Assembly (NCBI GenBank): GCA_014621425.1
Contig: JAANBB010000039.1
Location: 62,001 to 126,000, forward strand
Direction: 5' to 3'
Source: Cylindrodendrum hubeiense
Lineage: Eukaryota > Ascomycota > Sordariomycetes > Hypocreales > Nectriaceae
DNA length: 64,000 nucleotides
The position numbers and the translations under genes are program-made. The notes below the pieces were generated by a model. That model was not told the DNA's origin. It did not search any database and saw only the letters and a list, made by a program, of their open reading frames with translations. This document shows, piece by piece, positions 21,851-32,407 of this stretch. Within the stretch, counting starts at the first letter, position 1. Each line of letters starts with the position of its first letter.

Positions 21851-24352
21851 ATGTCTGGACGAAGCGCCATCGCGCGCAAAAAGAAGACGGAGGTGAGACC
21901 GAGAAAAGGCAGCAGTCATGGCCGTCCCGAATCGGCCACCTCGTCCAACCCCGACGACATGAACGCCATCCCAGACTTCCCCCTCCCACCCGTGCCGGCC
22001 GGCGCTGCGGGACCCACCAGCCCGCAGTATCTCAACTTCCAAGGGCCGATGGTGACGCAGATGAACGACCCGAGATTCGCGGCGCAAGGCTGGGGCAACA
22101 ACATGCCCATGCACCCGGGTTCGGGCCAGCCGATGATGATGATGGTGCCCGATCCGCGTTACATGGCGGCGCAGCCGGGCCCGCCGGCCGACGGCTGGGG
22201 TTACAACCGGCCCCGGAAGCCCTCGGTGAAATTGGACGAAGTCAGTGCCATTGAGAAGAGCGGACTGCGGAGCATGCTGGACAAGCGGAGCGACGACGTC
22301 CGCGTTCGCCTGGCAAAGACGTTTGCATTCCGCAAAAAGGACAAGGAAGATGATGAGGGCACCCACGTAAGACGGGGAAGTGTCGAGCGGCCCCCGAGCG
22401 CGGCGACAGTAAGGCCTGGCACCGTGATGGGCAACGACGAGAACCAGGGCTACGACAGATATCTCCAACCGCTGCAGACGGCACCGCCTCAGATGCCGTA
22501 TCAATACCAGCACCAGCCTCTGCCCTCACCACCGAGCCCGCAGAACCCGTGGGACACGAAGCCTATTGGCCCGCCGCCCACCACGAAGCTGCCGCCGATC
22601 CCACAGCCCCCGGCGACGGCAACGCCCACCATCCGGCGCTGGATCGGCGCCGGTAGGCCGGTGGCGAGGTGGAACAAGCTTCGCAAGGATCCGGAATTGT
22701 GGGATCCTAATGGCGATGTGCTCATTTTCCTCTGCCGCAAAGGCCAAGCGCCTAAGCAGCCGCCCAGTCTGCGTCTATCGTCGCACATTATCGAGGCAAC
22801 CGAGAGTCGACATCTTGTCACGTTGCTGCGCGAGGGCTCGACTGAGGAGGACACTTACCTACCTCCCTCACCCGCACCATACGGGACGCACCTCAGCTTG
22901 CGGGATGGTCTCGGCCGCGATGGCCCGCTGACGCCTCCCATTTCGGAAGAAGCGAGCCTGCGCGATGAGTTGGAGGGTCAGATCTCGTACGAGATGTACT
23001 TCCCCCCACCGGCGAATCTCAGCCGCCCCGACCAGCTGCGACACCAGATCACGACACGCAACGTCTTTGCTGTCCTGTACCATGCCTCCCTCGTTGGCAT
23101 GTCGCTCTACCAAGCGCTGTCGGACTTACACACACGCCTCGACAGCTACATGCCTCCGGACAACGACAACGTTGCACAGATTGTCAAGTACCTCTCGGTG
23201 CGCGGCATCGACGATGTGCGCTCTGACCCGGCCACGGCCGTCTCGCTACTGGCGTGGGCTGAGGGCCCCGACGTGCGCTGGGAAGATGGCTGGCGCGAGT
23301 CCTTCACGCACTGCGCCGGCATGGACAACGAGCTCGAGCGGTGTCCAGACTTCAAGCACACGACGCCCATTGCGCGGGCCCTGCTGGAGCGCGCCACCCT
23401 CGAGACGCAGCTGCGCGTGCAGGCTGCCGAAGAGCGCTTAAGCGAGTTTTCGTATGGCGACATGTGGGCGGCAGCCGGGCATGCCGCGAATGGACCGGCG
23501 AGAGGTGCTGCAGACCGCCTTCAGGAGATGCTCCAGAGCCATTATACCAAGACATACGGATCTTGGCCGCCGGTGCCACATGCATCCTCCCGGCCGGGAT
23601 CATCACGAGAGGAGGACGGCGATGGCAGTGAGGAAATGTGGCTTACACGGACGCTGGCCATGTCTCTCCAGCGAGACTTTGGGGCGCTGTACGACTACCT
23701 CGTGGACCGAGACATTGTGTGGGATGTATCGGAGGCGCGATCCGGGCGCAAGTGGATGATGGCGTCGGAGAGCGGCAACATGGGGTTTGACGCAGACTCA
23801 CCCGACACACCCATGACAGACATGCTTATCGAGTTTGACAACAAACTGCGCTTTCCGCACGTCCCGCATCCGTATCCATTGATCCCGGAGTCAATCCCGC
23901 CAAGTATTACGACACCTACTGCGAAAGAGGGTGGCCTGTTCAAGTATGGCAAGAGGCCCGATGCGGCGAGCAACAGCGGAGCAGGATCACGGGCCGGCGC
24001 CATGGAGCGACGGGTGCAGCTGGCGTACACAGAGAGCACCAACATCTACGCCCTGGGCAGCGACTTTGTGCAAAGCGACCTGGTCGACGCCTTTGTGCGG
24101 TTCGAGAAGAGCGACCGCGTCGGCGAAGTGGACCCCGCGGCGGCGCGACGGGGCCGCTGGGTGCTCCTATACGGAGTGCTGCAGACGCTGGCGTCAGTGT
24201 CAGTCGACGACGCACGGGTGCGATACCACGAGGGCGTCAGCTACCACCTGAACCCGCGGCTGAAGGGCACGCGCATCCCGCCGTGGAAGCGCGGCGGGCG
24301 ACAGCGCAGCGGCAGCAACGGCATGGGGTCCGCGGCGCACGAGCGGTCGTGA
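21851..24352 (+). CDS. Conserved fungal protein of unknown function, 833 aa (possibly DUF8004 family), with likely +1-frame extension
   Basis: Single long exon. The first 270 residues are disordered and Pro/Gln/Met-rich with basic patches (ARKKKTEVRPRK). A globular part starts near RRWIGAGRPVARWNKLRKDPELWDPNGDVLIFL and includes SSHIIEATESRHLVTLLREG, FPPPANLSRPDQLRHQITTRNVFAVLYHASLVGMSLYQAL, and GALYDYLVDRDIVWDVSEARSGRKW, then RVQLAYTESTNIYALGSDFVQSDLVDAF and RGRWVLLYGVLQTLASV. I recall this pattern from fungal proteins labelled DUF8004, but with limited certainty. The frame stops with TCG TGA at 24347-24352, and the next frame continues at once with CWTVPQSWG and an acidic tail to 24743. The tail probably belongs to the protein, through a sequencing error, a real indel or +1 frameshifting. 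Function and location unknown. Confidence 0.82.
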   Translation: MSGRSAIARKKKTEVRPRKGSSHGRPESATSSNPDDMNAIPDFPLPPVPAGAAGPTSPQYLNFQGPMVTQMNDPRFAAQGWGNNMPMHPGSGQPMMMMVPDPRYMAAQPGPPADGWGYNRPRKPSVKLDEVSAIEKSGLRSMLDKRSDDVRVRLAKTFAFRKKDKEDDEGTHVRRGSVERPPSAATVRPGTVMGNDENQGYDRYLQPLQTAPPQMPYQYQHQPLPSPPSPQNPWDTKPIGPPPTTKLPPIPQPPATATPTIRRWIGAGRPVARWNKLRKDPELWDPNGDVLIFLCRKGQAPKQPPSLRLSSHIIEATESRHLVTLLREGSTEEDTYLPPSPAPYGTHLSLRDGLGRDGPLTPPISEEASLRDELEGQISYEMYFPPPANLSRPDQLRHQITTRNVFAVLYHASLVGMSLYQALSDLHTRLDSYMPPDNDNVAQIVKYLSVRGIDDVRSDPATAVSLLAWAEGPDVRWEDGWRESFTHCAGMDNELERCPDFKHTTPIARALLERATLETQLRVQAAEERLSEFSYGDMWAAAGHAANGPARGAADRLQEMLQSHYTKTYGSWPPVPHASSRPGSSREEDGDGSEEMWLTRTLAMSLQRDFGALYDYLVDRDIVWDVSEARSGRKWMMASESGNMGFDADSPDTPMTDMLIEFDNKLRFPHVPHPYPLIPESIPPSITTPTAKEGGLFKYGKRPDAASNSGAGSRAGAMERRVQLAYTESTNIYALGSDFVQSDLVDAFVRFEKSDRVGEVDPAAARRGRWVLLYGVLQTLASVSVDDARVRYHEGVSYHLNPRLKGTRIPPWKRGGRQRSGSNGMGSAAHERS

Positions 24353-24743
24353 TTGCTGGACGGTGCCGCAGTCGTGGGGCAGCAGCGCGAGCGGGAGGAG
24401 CGAGGCTGAGGCTGAAGACGACGAGTACGACGAGTACGAGGATTATTTCGACCGCGAGGAGGTGGGAGCGGAGACGGGGTCCGAGGGGATGGGCTCCGTG
24501 GACCGATCAGCTGCTGTGCGCGGCGGCATGAGAACTATGATGATGGGATCCGGCGCCGCGTCGGCCGGAGGCTCGAGATCGGGATCGAGCTCGGGCCGGG
24601 CACGGAGGCCAACCCGGGAAAAAACAGGAACCGGGGCGCCGAGTGGGAGCGGACGGGGTACGGCTACGGGATGGTATGGCAATGCGTCGGGCGATGCCTC
24701 ACGGGGGAAACAATCGGTTGAGTCGTTCATCACGGCACTATAA
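24351..24743 (+). other. Coding-like +1-frame C-terminal tail of the 833-aa protein
   Basis: From GAT at 24351 this frame reads DCWTVPQSWGSSASGRSEAE, then an acidic run (EDDEYDEYEDYFDREE), a Gly/Ser/Arg-rich stretch and SVESFITAL with stop TAA at 24743. Codons end mostly in C or G, as in neighbouring exons, which argues that it is translated. It has no good start codon of its own before the conserved-looking CWTVPQSW block, so it is best read as the displaced C-terminus (about 130 aa) of the upstream ORF. Confidence 0.65.
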
Positions 24744-25259
24744 TACGCCATGCGCAATGTCGTGTGCTGTGCTACGGACTACGGTATATAGAAGCATTGG
24801 TAACGAGTAATTAGCTTATGAGTGCATGAGTGAAGGATTTAAAAAGACGGCTTTTTGGGCTCTTATCGTGTATCTCCAACGGCGCCTTCTGCCCTCAGTC
24901 TGTGCCCTATGTCCTACCCCCATGATCAACGCCCGGGCGATCACGAACTGTAATTACCGAAACTTAGGGATCATATCCCGCCTCCCGCACATCGATGCTC
25001 AGCATGGATGTCGTTTGGGCTGAAACACCGGGGTTTCTCCCGGAGTGGATCGTTGAGGCCGAGCGAGAATTGCAACACCCGGAAGCCTGAGCGGGAGAAG
25101 GAAGGAAGTCAGGCTGCAGTGTACCCATTATGCCATATCATTATTAGTCTGTACTACCTGATGCATGCATGAAATCCCGATGGCGATGGATGGCGCGCAG
25201 GACCCCCGTGGGAGCCGTGGACCTGGACCTGGACCTGGGCCTAGACGGATCGCGGACCT

Positions 25260-25295
25260 GGAGCTTCGGAGCTTGGAGCTTGGAGCTTGGAGCTT
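25260..25295. repeat. GGAGCTT 7-bp tandem repeat
   Basis: Five consecutive GGAGCTT-type units, preceded at 25216-25243 by a degenerate CTGGAC hexamer run. Confidence 0.8.
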
Positions 25296-25591
25296 CCGAC
25301 TAGCACGTTCCCACTGTAATGGAGAAATTTTCTAGTAAACCGGATTGGCCCATTGGCCGGTTGGTTCATCTGCGCTCGCGATCCCGGGAAGCGAGGCACC
25401 CTCCATCTGTCGCATCTTGAAAGTTGCCCAGCCAGCTGTATTTTTTCCCTCGTCGGGTTGCGGCCCTCCCTCCCAGCCCCGCCATTTCCGATGACGTCGC
25501 AACCCCCGCGACCCCACCCCGGGGTCTAGAACACTGTCTCATCGGCATGCGTCCCAGAGACACCCCGAATCGAGCTGTTTGTAGCGACGGA

Positions 25592-25622
25592 ATCACACAC
25601 ACGCACACACACACGCACACAC
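25592..25622. repeat. (CA)n microsatellite
   Basis: CA dinucleotide run with periodic CG interruptions in intergenic DNA. Confidence 0.85.
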
Positions 25623-26772
25623 GCTCGCGGAGGGTGGTATCGCTAGCACCGGCCACGCACTGGCCCCTTGCAGCGAGCGCAGTTTGCAGCGGGTAGCAGG
25701 TTTTGCCCGTGGGTTCGGGCGCAGATTGCGGACCGCTTGCATGAGCCTGGAGAGATGAAGACGTCATTTTTGACCGTTGGGCGATCCGGGCTCGAAGCGT
25801 TTGTCCGGGAACGGGACGGACGAAGATGAAAGCAATGTGAAAGCGAAGGAAAAAAAAACTGGGCATGATCCCTGTAGTCCCCTTTGAGAAGCTCTCTGAC
25901 CTCTTTCTCACTCTCAGCTCTCGCCATGCTGCATTCGCGTCTGCGTAAGATACCAAAGAGGGGAGGTCTATCGATCACGTTCTCTTTGCGCTCGGGCTGT
26001 GATTGGGCGAGGGCTAAAGGCCTGTAGCGGGATACCCGAGGACGCTGATACTCCAACCTCCCTCTGTTAGGGTCTATCGCGTCCCCCTCGTTTAAACCCC
26101 TCGAATCCCCTGGTAAGGCGGCCCTTTCGTAAAGGGCCTGCGTCTCCTAGTGCAAGGCCACGCCCGAATATTGAATCGCAACCCTGGTCTCCCCAGCCTA
26201 CGCAATTCGCAGCGCCAGGGACAGGCCAGAAAAGTCAGGGACCACGCCGGAGTCCCCTGTCGCCCAGCGGCTGCCCCCACTAAAACCGCCCACTACCTCC
26301 CCACCGTTCCCCACTAAAAGGTCGCTCGCGCCGCGCCCATAGGCCCCTCGGGCCCTGGCGCTTTCACCAACCATCTCGTCCGCAAACCGCGAAACCCCAG
26401 CCTCCTCGGATTCAAGAAACTTGGCCCCGTCGTGCGCACTCACTCAGCTGCATCCATGCAAGCCCGAGATCCGCCCAAGCACGTCTGCACACCCAAGAAA
26501 CCAAGGAACGGCGCCCAATACATAATGCTCGACGTCTTCCCACCCTCCTCGATGCCAAAAGTTTCTTCTGCTCATTCCTGACTCCGAATCTCATCATCAT
26601 TAGCATCGATACCGTCAGTGTTACGCCACGAGCTGCAGCCCGCATCGCCGACTAAAACCCGCGTTATCATCAGTCGCATCTCGCAACTTGATCCTCTCCA
26701 CACCACCTGTCGCAAACCGCCCGCATTCCCGGCAAAGGCCCCGTTCCCCTCACATTACAACAAACCGCCAAG

Positions 26773-27449
26773 ATGTTTTTCGCATTCTTCTTCGTGTGCA
26801 ATCGGATCGGTCAGATCCTGACTCTGGTGAGTTGTTCCCGGCGTGCATCCCGAAAACACCCCCACTAACCTCTGCAAAGATCCCCACCATGGGCATGCTC
26901 GCATGGTTCGTCCACGGCTTCGTCGAGGAGAACGCCCTCACGCCCAACTCCATCCTCGTGCTCTTCATCGTCTCCGTCCTCGCGCTCGCCTGGGCCATGT
27001 TCACCCTCTTCTCGTACCACCGCTCATCAGCCAATGCCTTGTTCGTCGGCTTTATCGACCTCGGCTTTGTCGGCGCCCTCATCGCTGCTGTCTGGTACCT
27101 GCGCGGCATCCGCAACGCCGACTGCACCAACGTCTCACAAGACGGCGACTGGACTTACCGTCTTGGTGATGTCACCGTCACTGGCCCCGACTATGACTGG
27201 ACTACCGACAAGCCCTGCGCCATGCTCAAGGCTTGCTGGGTGTTTGCTATCATCAACATCATCCTGTTCTTCTTCACCTCTTTCGTCGCCTTTGCCCACG
27301 GTGACCACCTGAGCGCCTACGACCGCAAGAAGTACACCTCGCGCTCGCGCTCGCACCACTCCAGCCGTCACAGCCACCGAAGCAGCCGCTCGCGCTCCGG
27401 CTCTCGCTACAGCCACCGCAGCCCTCACTCCCGCCGTGTCTACGTCTAA
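26773..27449 (+). CDS. MARVEL-domain membrane protein (207 aa) with Arg/Ser/His-rich tail
   Basis: Exon 1 is 26773-26826 (MFFAFFFVCNRIGQILTL) and exon 2 is 26880-27449, which reads IPTMGMLAWFVHGFVEENALTP. The 53-nt intron has GTGAGT, CTAAC and AAAG. Starting at the internal ATG of exon 2 would remove half of the first helix, so the two-exon model is preferred. Four membrane segments are present: exon 1 through MLAWFVHGFV, SILVLFIVSVLALAWAMFTLF, ALFVGFIDLGFVGALIAAVWYL, and CWVFAIINIILFFFTSFVAFA. A Cys-containing loop (NADCTNV...DKPCAMLKAC) precedes the last helix. The cytosolic C-terminus is a strongly basic RSRSHHSSRHSHRSS-type tract, unusual in length, which might bind phospholipids or RNA (inference). 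Confidence 0.88.
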
Positions 27450-28238
27450 GCAAGCCGATGAGCCTGATTGACAGACACTGACACCCCAGAGGTGAGGGGC
27501 CGGGGCTTCCGGGCGGGGTCCCCACACCCGCTCCGAATCGTCCGGAAGCAGCACCCGAACGCTCTGCATCACACCCCCAACACCAAAAACCGGGGTCGCG
27601 CCGATTCGAATTTGGACAAGGCGCACCCAATGATACATATCCCACGACTCTAAACAAGACATTAATGAATGACGACGCGACACTCCGTCGCATTTCCCTT
27701 ATGACGTTATATTTACACCGACGGATGGGCAATACAGTACGTGCAATTACGACACAGAACGCCCGTCCGTCCCCTCTCCTATCTCAACGAGAAGGTCCCG
27801 AGGATGAATCGACGGATGGTCGAATGGACATATGGATGGAAAGGTTCCCTACCGAGAGGAATCGACACGAACATCTCAACGAAGAATTTCCCTGGATGAT
27901 TTTCCCCTTTGCTGTCGCCATAGGACAGGACACTTGATGGATCTATGAACACATGTTTATTTTGTCGACGGTTTCGCTGCCTTGCATGGTATGCGCAAGT
28001 CCCTTTTGTTGGGCAGATGCTGGCCTGAAAACCACATCGGATATCTCTACACATCTCTCTGTCACGCTGGTTTATAGAAGCCTCGCGCGACTCTTGACGA
28101 GTTAATGAGAAGATAGAATGATGAATTGAAGCCAAAAAAAAGTTGAATTTTACTATATAATGCCCTTTGCCCTTTTCCGTGACCTGAACTCCAATGTGAT
28201 GGACCAAATTTCCTATAGTATCCGTATCGTTTAACGCC
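27450..28238. other. Convergent 3' region MARVEL / DPH2
   Basis: About 0.8 kb containing the 3' UTRs of two convergent genes. AT-rich at 28080-28230. The minus-strand open frame 27779-28609 enters DPH2 out of frame and is a shadow. Confidence 0.5.
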
Positions 28239-29855
28239 TCAGTGTCGGCTCTCGTCCTCCCCAACATGATATCCCCTCGCGATGCCGCTGCGTCCCTCCT
28301 CCACCAGCGTGCTCGTCTCGTTGTCGAAATCGCTCCCCAGGCCCTGCCACGTGCGGTTCGACCGCAGGTATTCGGCGCCAGGGCTGGCCACGCCGTTGAT
28401 ACTTGCCAGCTCTCCCACCACTCGCTTGATGAGTGCTGCCGACTGGGCTGTCCCGTTGGTCCCGTTGGAGCCGGTTGTCGAGTCCGCTCCGGCGCCGTTC
28501 TGTCGTACGGCGAGACGCATGGGGCGGCTGTGGCTGACCAGTTTGCCGGTGCGGAGGTCGAATTCGGGGGCCTCGGATTCCTCGCCCTCGACGCCTCCGG
28601 CGACATCATCTTCTACGGCCTCTGCATCTCCGCTCTGGTGGTCAACTCCGTTCTCAGCCTCAGGCGAACTCTTCTCATCGGCCTCTATCAAGCTCAACTT
28701 CTCGATGCCTCCCCACCAGTCCCCACCCCAGATGCGCTCGTCCTCCCTCATAAGCGCCACCTCGAGCTCGAACGGCGTAATGACCGGTCGCCAGTATGAC
28801 GCATCGTCCTCGACTAGCCCGCTCTCCCAGCACCCGACAACGACCCAGCCCTCGACCTCTGAAAAGTTGGCGAGTTTGGCTGGGTTCAGCTTCCCCACCA
28901 CAACGGTGTAGCTCTTCTTGTCGGCTTTGGCGATCTTCTCCCGCAGCAGGTTGATGGACGAGAGATAGTTGGCGACGGAGAGCGTATTGACGAGGATACC
29001 GATGACGCCGGCCGACGCCAGGGATAGCACCTTGGCAAAGCGGCGGCGGAGGGCCCCGGCCGTTCGCATAGTTGGGTTTGTGAGAGATGGGCTTTCGGAT
29101 GAGGGCGTGGAGAGAATGTGGAGGGAGGCAAAACGGGTCTGAAGAGCGAGGAGTAGGGCGGCAGGAGGATCGGATATGTGAATGAGCGAGTATGACTTCC
29201 AATGCTCCTCATCCATAGGCTCGCCCAGTATCGTCCGGTTGGGGATGAGCGCTGCCGGGTCGCGTACCACGTCCGTCGCCACCACATTCGTATAGCCTCT
29301 GTCGTTGAGATGGTCTACGAGCTTGGTGACATGATTCTGGTACGTCAGATCGGCCATGACCACCAACTTTGTCTCCTTGTCGCCAAACTCCTTCTCGATC
29401 TCGGTCATGGTGACTTCGTAGTCGAGTTCGTGGTTTGTGTAGACGTAGATGGCCGGCAGACGACTTGTCGGACTCAGACATGTCCTGCCATAGTGCACCA
29501 CCACATCGGCAGCAACATGCTCCGCTGCAATCTCATCGACACAGCACGCGCTGTAACTGCTGTCGGCCAGGACGTAGATCCTCCTCTTGGCACCGCCATC
29601 CTCGACAGAAGCCAGCTCCTGATCAAGCACCTCGACAACGCGTGGCGCATCGACAAGCATGAAGTCTGGGAACTGCAGGCCGATGCGGCGCCACCCGCCG
29701 GCGCGGATCTCGTCGACGGTGCGGGCGATCTCGTACGTTGCCCTCAGGACATCGTCGGAGATGGTCGAGGATTTGCGGTCGGATGCGGCGGGGACTTCGA
29801 GGATGTTTTCGTCGGGGGTCGACAAGACCGGCGGCGCGGCCAGGTCGGACGGCAT
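28239..29855 (-). CDS. DPH2: Diphthamide biosynthesis protein 2
   Basis: Subunit of the Dph1-Dph2 complex, which transfers a 3-amino-3-carboxypropyl group from S-adenosylmethionine to the target histidine of elongation factor 2, the first step of diphthamide synthesis. Single exon, 538 aa, in the range for fungal Dph2. Diagnostic segments: RRIGLQFPDFMLVDAPRVVEVL, YVLADSSYSACCVDEIAAEH (Cys104/105), VVVHYGRTCLSPTSRLPAIYV (Cys126), LVVMADLTYQNHV, VVVGCWESGLVEDDASYWRPVITPFELEVAL and a C-terminal GLGSDFDNETSTLVEEGRSGIARGY. Asp/Glu- and Asn/Gly/Thr-rich linkers sit between residues 400 and 480. The protein is cytosolic. The antisense frame at 29202-29999 is a shadow. Confidence 0.96.
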   Translation of the reverse strand: MPSDLAAPPVLSTPDENILEVPAASDRKSSTISDDVLRATYEIARTVDEIRAGGWRRIGLQFPDFMLVDAPRVVEVLDQELASVEDGGAKRRIYVLADSSYSACCVDEIAAEHVAADVVVHYGRTCLSPTSRLPAIYVYTNHELDYEVTMTEIEKEFGDKETKLVVMADLTYQNHVTKLVDHLNDRGYTNVVATDVVRDPAALIPNRTILGEPMDEEHWKSYSLIHISDPPAALLLALQTRFASLHILSTPSSESPSLTNPTMRTAGALRRRFAKVLSLASAGVIGILVNTLSVANYLSSINLLREKIAKADKKSYTVVVGKLNPAKLANFSEVEGWVVVGCWESGLVEDDASYWRPVITPFELEVALMREDERIWGGDWWGGIEKLSLIEADEKSSPEAENGVDHQSGDAEAVEDDVAGGVEGEESEAPEFDLRTGKLVSHSRPMRLAVRQNGAGADSTTGSNGTNGTAQSAALIKRVVGELASINGVASPGAEYLRSNRTWQGLGSDFDNETSTLVEEGRSGIARGYHVGEDESRH

Positions 29856-31129
29856 GGTGCGGACGGACGAGGCGGCGAGGGGTGCAAATTTGATTTTTTT
29901 TCTTCGTTTGTGAATGCGGATTTGAAGTCATCGCGGGGTTCTATTTGGAGGGGTGTCGTCAGTCATCCACCAGGTGTCAAGGTGGGGTGGTGGTGCTAAA
30001 TTTGATTGTGTAAGGTGAATAGGTGGGTGCGAAACTCTGGCTGGGAGTTGTCTCCACCCAAGACGCCGGGTGTAAACTGATATTGCGTCTCGTGATGGAT
30101 CTAAGCATGGCTTCTAGAAGAGATACTGTCTATAAGAGTTATGCTATATGCTATATGCTATATGCCATATGCTATTACGCTTATTACTTTGTTCCCATCG
30201 ACTTTCCAGATCTCGCATCGGTTTCTAGTTCCGGACAGTCGTGTCTTGAGGAAGTGGAGCGACTAGCGAATTAAACCACAAGCATTACAATCCTCGACCC
30301 GCCAGCATCTCCAGACGAATGTCCACATATGGTCATGGCACATCGCCCAACAGACCTGACAAATCGCCAGTTCGGATACCCATTCCGAATGGTACAGACA
30401 ATTTTAGACTCAAACTTGGGGTCAAGCGAAATGACACCACCTGGACCGCGGAATTAACGCGCCCGTTACTCAGCGGTGTGACTCGGGGCCATCTGCGATC
30501 CGCGCCCAGACTGGACATTTAGCCGTTGCGAGAACGGGATAAAGTGCAATCATGGCAATTGGAACGTCGCAAAAGCACAAATACCCTCTGACGATGTGTC
30601 GACTCGAGTCGCACGGTGGCCTCAGGGCCGCGCGACTGCAAGGGCACGCTGCGGCACAACCACCAGACGGCAAAATGCACAATGCACACGTGGGCAGTTG
30701 GGTCCGGCGCACAGCAGGCCACCTCAACACATTGGGAAGGCAACTCACACGAATTCCCAGATTTGCAACTCCTCAGTCTCATTAACTAAGTGCTACTGGA
30801 CACGGTCCACACCGAGGACGCGGCGCCAAGGAGCTGAGCTCAAACTAAGGTGTAAGTCGCGGACGGTGTACCCGGATATCCCAAAGCGGCAATACGTATT
30901 CCCAGAATGGCAATCAGTGTATGCGGGCCCAATAGCCTCCCGAGATGTCGCAGAGGAGACGAGTGTTTGCTTTGGCAGAGAAGACGGCAGCCAGTCTTCA
31001 GATTTCCCATATAATACTAATTCACCTTTCCCGCTGTCGGAGAATTTACCTCGGAACGCGGTAATTAAGCTATTGACACTTTGCCCTTGTTTCTTCCACG
31101 TTTCGACAACAGCACTAAGAAACGCAGCT
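29856..31129. other. Intergenic region DPH2 to FAD monooxygenase
   Basis: About 1.3 kb divergent promoter region with a heptamer microsatellite at 30137-30174. The frame of the downstream enzyme stays open back to 30596, but the extra 178 residues do not look like protein and the canonical Rossmann start fits the ATG at 31130. Confidence 0.55.
30137..30174. repeat. ATATGCT heptamer repeat
   Basis: About five tandem ATATGCT-type copies with one substitution (ATATGCC). Confidence 0.85.
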
Positions 31130-32407
31130 ATGGACAACAAGGCCGGTATAAGACGACATTTCCTCGAGGGAAAGACCATCATAGTGGCTGGCGGCGGTCT
31201 TTCTGGATCTGCTTTTGTTGTCGGTCTCCGAAGACTTTGGAACCCGGCCTGGAAATCGCCAACTATTCACATCTACGATCGCGATAGTGAGGAGGCGTCG
31301 GCCCAACGAGAAACTTACACCCTATCACTGGCAGGCTATGATGCCACTGGTGGGCTGTTGGCAATGAGGAAACTCGGCCTCCTGGACCAAACACTAAACA
31401 AAGCCGTCTCTGGTCTTGACGGCGCCGGTGCCTTCAAGATCTGGGGACCCGACTGGAAAGAACACATCAGCTTTCGACACAAGCCCTTCGAAGGGTTACC
31501 AGCTTCCAGCATTCGCATCCCCCGGAAAGACGTTCGACAAGTTCTCCACGATGGCTTCGGCCCTGCTGATGCTGTCGAATGGGGTACCAAGTGTATTTCA
31601 GCTCAACGCCTCGAAGACGGCCGAATCCGAGTAGAAGTCATGAGAGGAGCTCCAGGACAGGAAACTATTACCGAGGAGGAGTGCGACGTACTGATTGCTG
31701 CCGATGGCGCGAGCAGCAAACTCCGAGCATACCTACGACCAGACGACAAACTCGACTTTGCTGGGGCAGTTCTTCGAGGAGGCATCTCCCGGTTCGACGG
31801 CCCTCTCCCCAAACCCCTTGACCAGGACTGGGGCTTCATGCTTTCAGGGACGGGCGTTTCTTGCTTCTTCTCACCCGTCGACAAGAACAGTTTGGTGTGG
31901 ACAGTAGGCCAACTCGAAGACACCCAAGTGCCGCCGCTCGACTTGGAAGACGCGGAGCAGGTAAAGGCTGTGATAAACCGGGGTCTGGAGCTGGGCTCCG
32001 AGTTACAGGAGCCCTTCCGGACTATTGTCGCACACACGGACCCGAAGACAACCCTGTCGATCAACGCCCGGGATAAGAAACCCTTTGCGCACGAAAAAGT
32101 AGACGAGTTGCCAGTCGTTTTCATCGGAGACTCCAACCACGCCGTCAGCCCATTTTCCGGGTATGGGGCGAATCTGGCGCTGGCCGATGCGTGTGATTTG
32201 GCGGAGCAGCTGTGCAAGGGTAACTCTCTCCGAGAGGCCATATCAGCATACGACAAACTCGCCATGCCTCGGGCCATGAGGATCCTCAAGGGATCACGGG
32301 CTCGCCTCACGGCCGGCCACAGCACGGGAATCCAGTACTGGGTGTTTTGGCTGATGCTGGTGGTGGGCAAGTTCATGGGGTGGGTGATGGGGAAGAAGAT
32401 GACATGA
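31130..32407 (+). CDS. FAD-dependent monooxygenase (group A hydroxylase, TetX/salicylate-hydroxylase-like)
   Basis: Flavoprotein of 425 aa, probably hydroxylating or oxidising a small organic substrate with NAD(P)H and oxygen. Start chosen at 31130 because the dinucleotide-binding motif IIVAGGGLSGSAFVVGLRRL (Gly cluster at residues 21-26) should lie near the N-terminus. Other signatures are CDVLIAADGASSKLR (DG motif) and PVVFIGDSNHAVSPFSGYGANLALADACDLAEQL (GD motif contacting the FAD ribityl chain), followed by a Leu/Ala helix region. The C-terminal segment GIQYWVFWLMLVVGKFMGWVMGKKM is hydrophobic with a basic end and may be a membrane anchor. Single exon. No biosynthetic neighbours are present, so the substrate is unknown. 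Confidence 0.9.
   Translation: MDNKAGIRRHFLEGKTIIVAGGGLSGSAFVVGLRRLWNPAWKSPTIHIYDRDSEEASAQRETYTLSLAGYDATGGLLAMRKLGLLDQTLNKAVSGLDGAGAFKIWGPDWKEHISFRHKPFEGLPASSIRIPRKDVRQVLHDGFGPADAVEWGTKCISAQRLEDGRIRVEVMRGAPGQETITEEECDVLIAADGASSKLRAYLRPDDKLDFAGAVLRGGISRFDGPLPKPLDQDWGFMLSGTGVSCFFSPVDKNSLVWTVGQLEDTQVPPLDLEDAEQVKAVINRGLELGSELQEPFRTIVAHTDPKTTLSINARDKKPFAHEKVDELPVVFIGDSNHAVSPFSGYGANLALADACDLAEQLCKGNSLREAISAYDKLAMPRAMRILKGSRARLTAGHSTGIQYWVFWLMLVVGKFMGWVMGKKMT

Larger units (their letters stand above)
24744..26772. other. Intergenic region before second MARVEL gene
   Basis: About 2 kb. It has a 7-bp minisatellite at 25260-25295 and a CA-rich microsatellite at 25592-25622. From 26050 the plus strand becomes pyrimidine-rich, probably the promoter/5' UTR of the MARVEL gene. 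The 196-codon open frame on the minus strand (25366-25956) spans the CA repeat and is not credible. Confidence 0.5.

Noticed and set aside
29202..29999. 265-codon plus-strand frame
   Set aside because: Antisense to DPH2 with no protein-like motifs.
30596..31129. 178-codon upstream extension of the FAD monooxygenase
   Set aside because: In frame but unlike protein, and the Rossmann motif is at the expected distance from the ATG at 31130.
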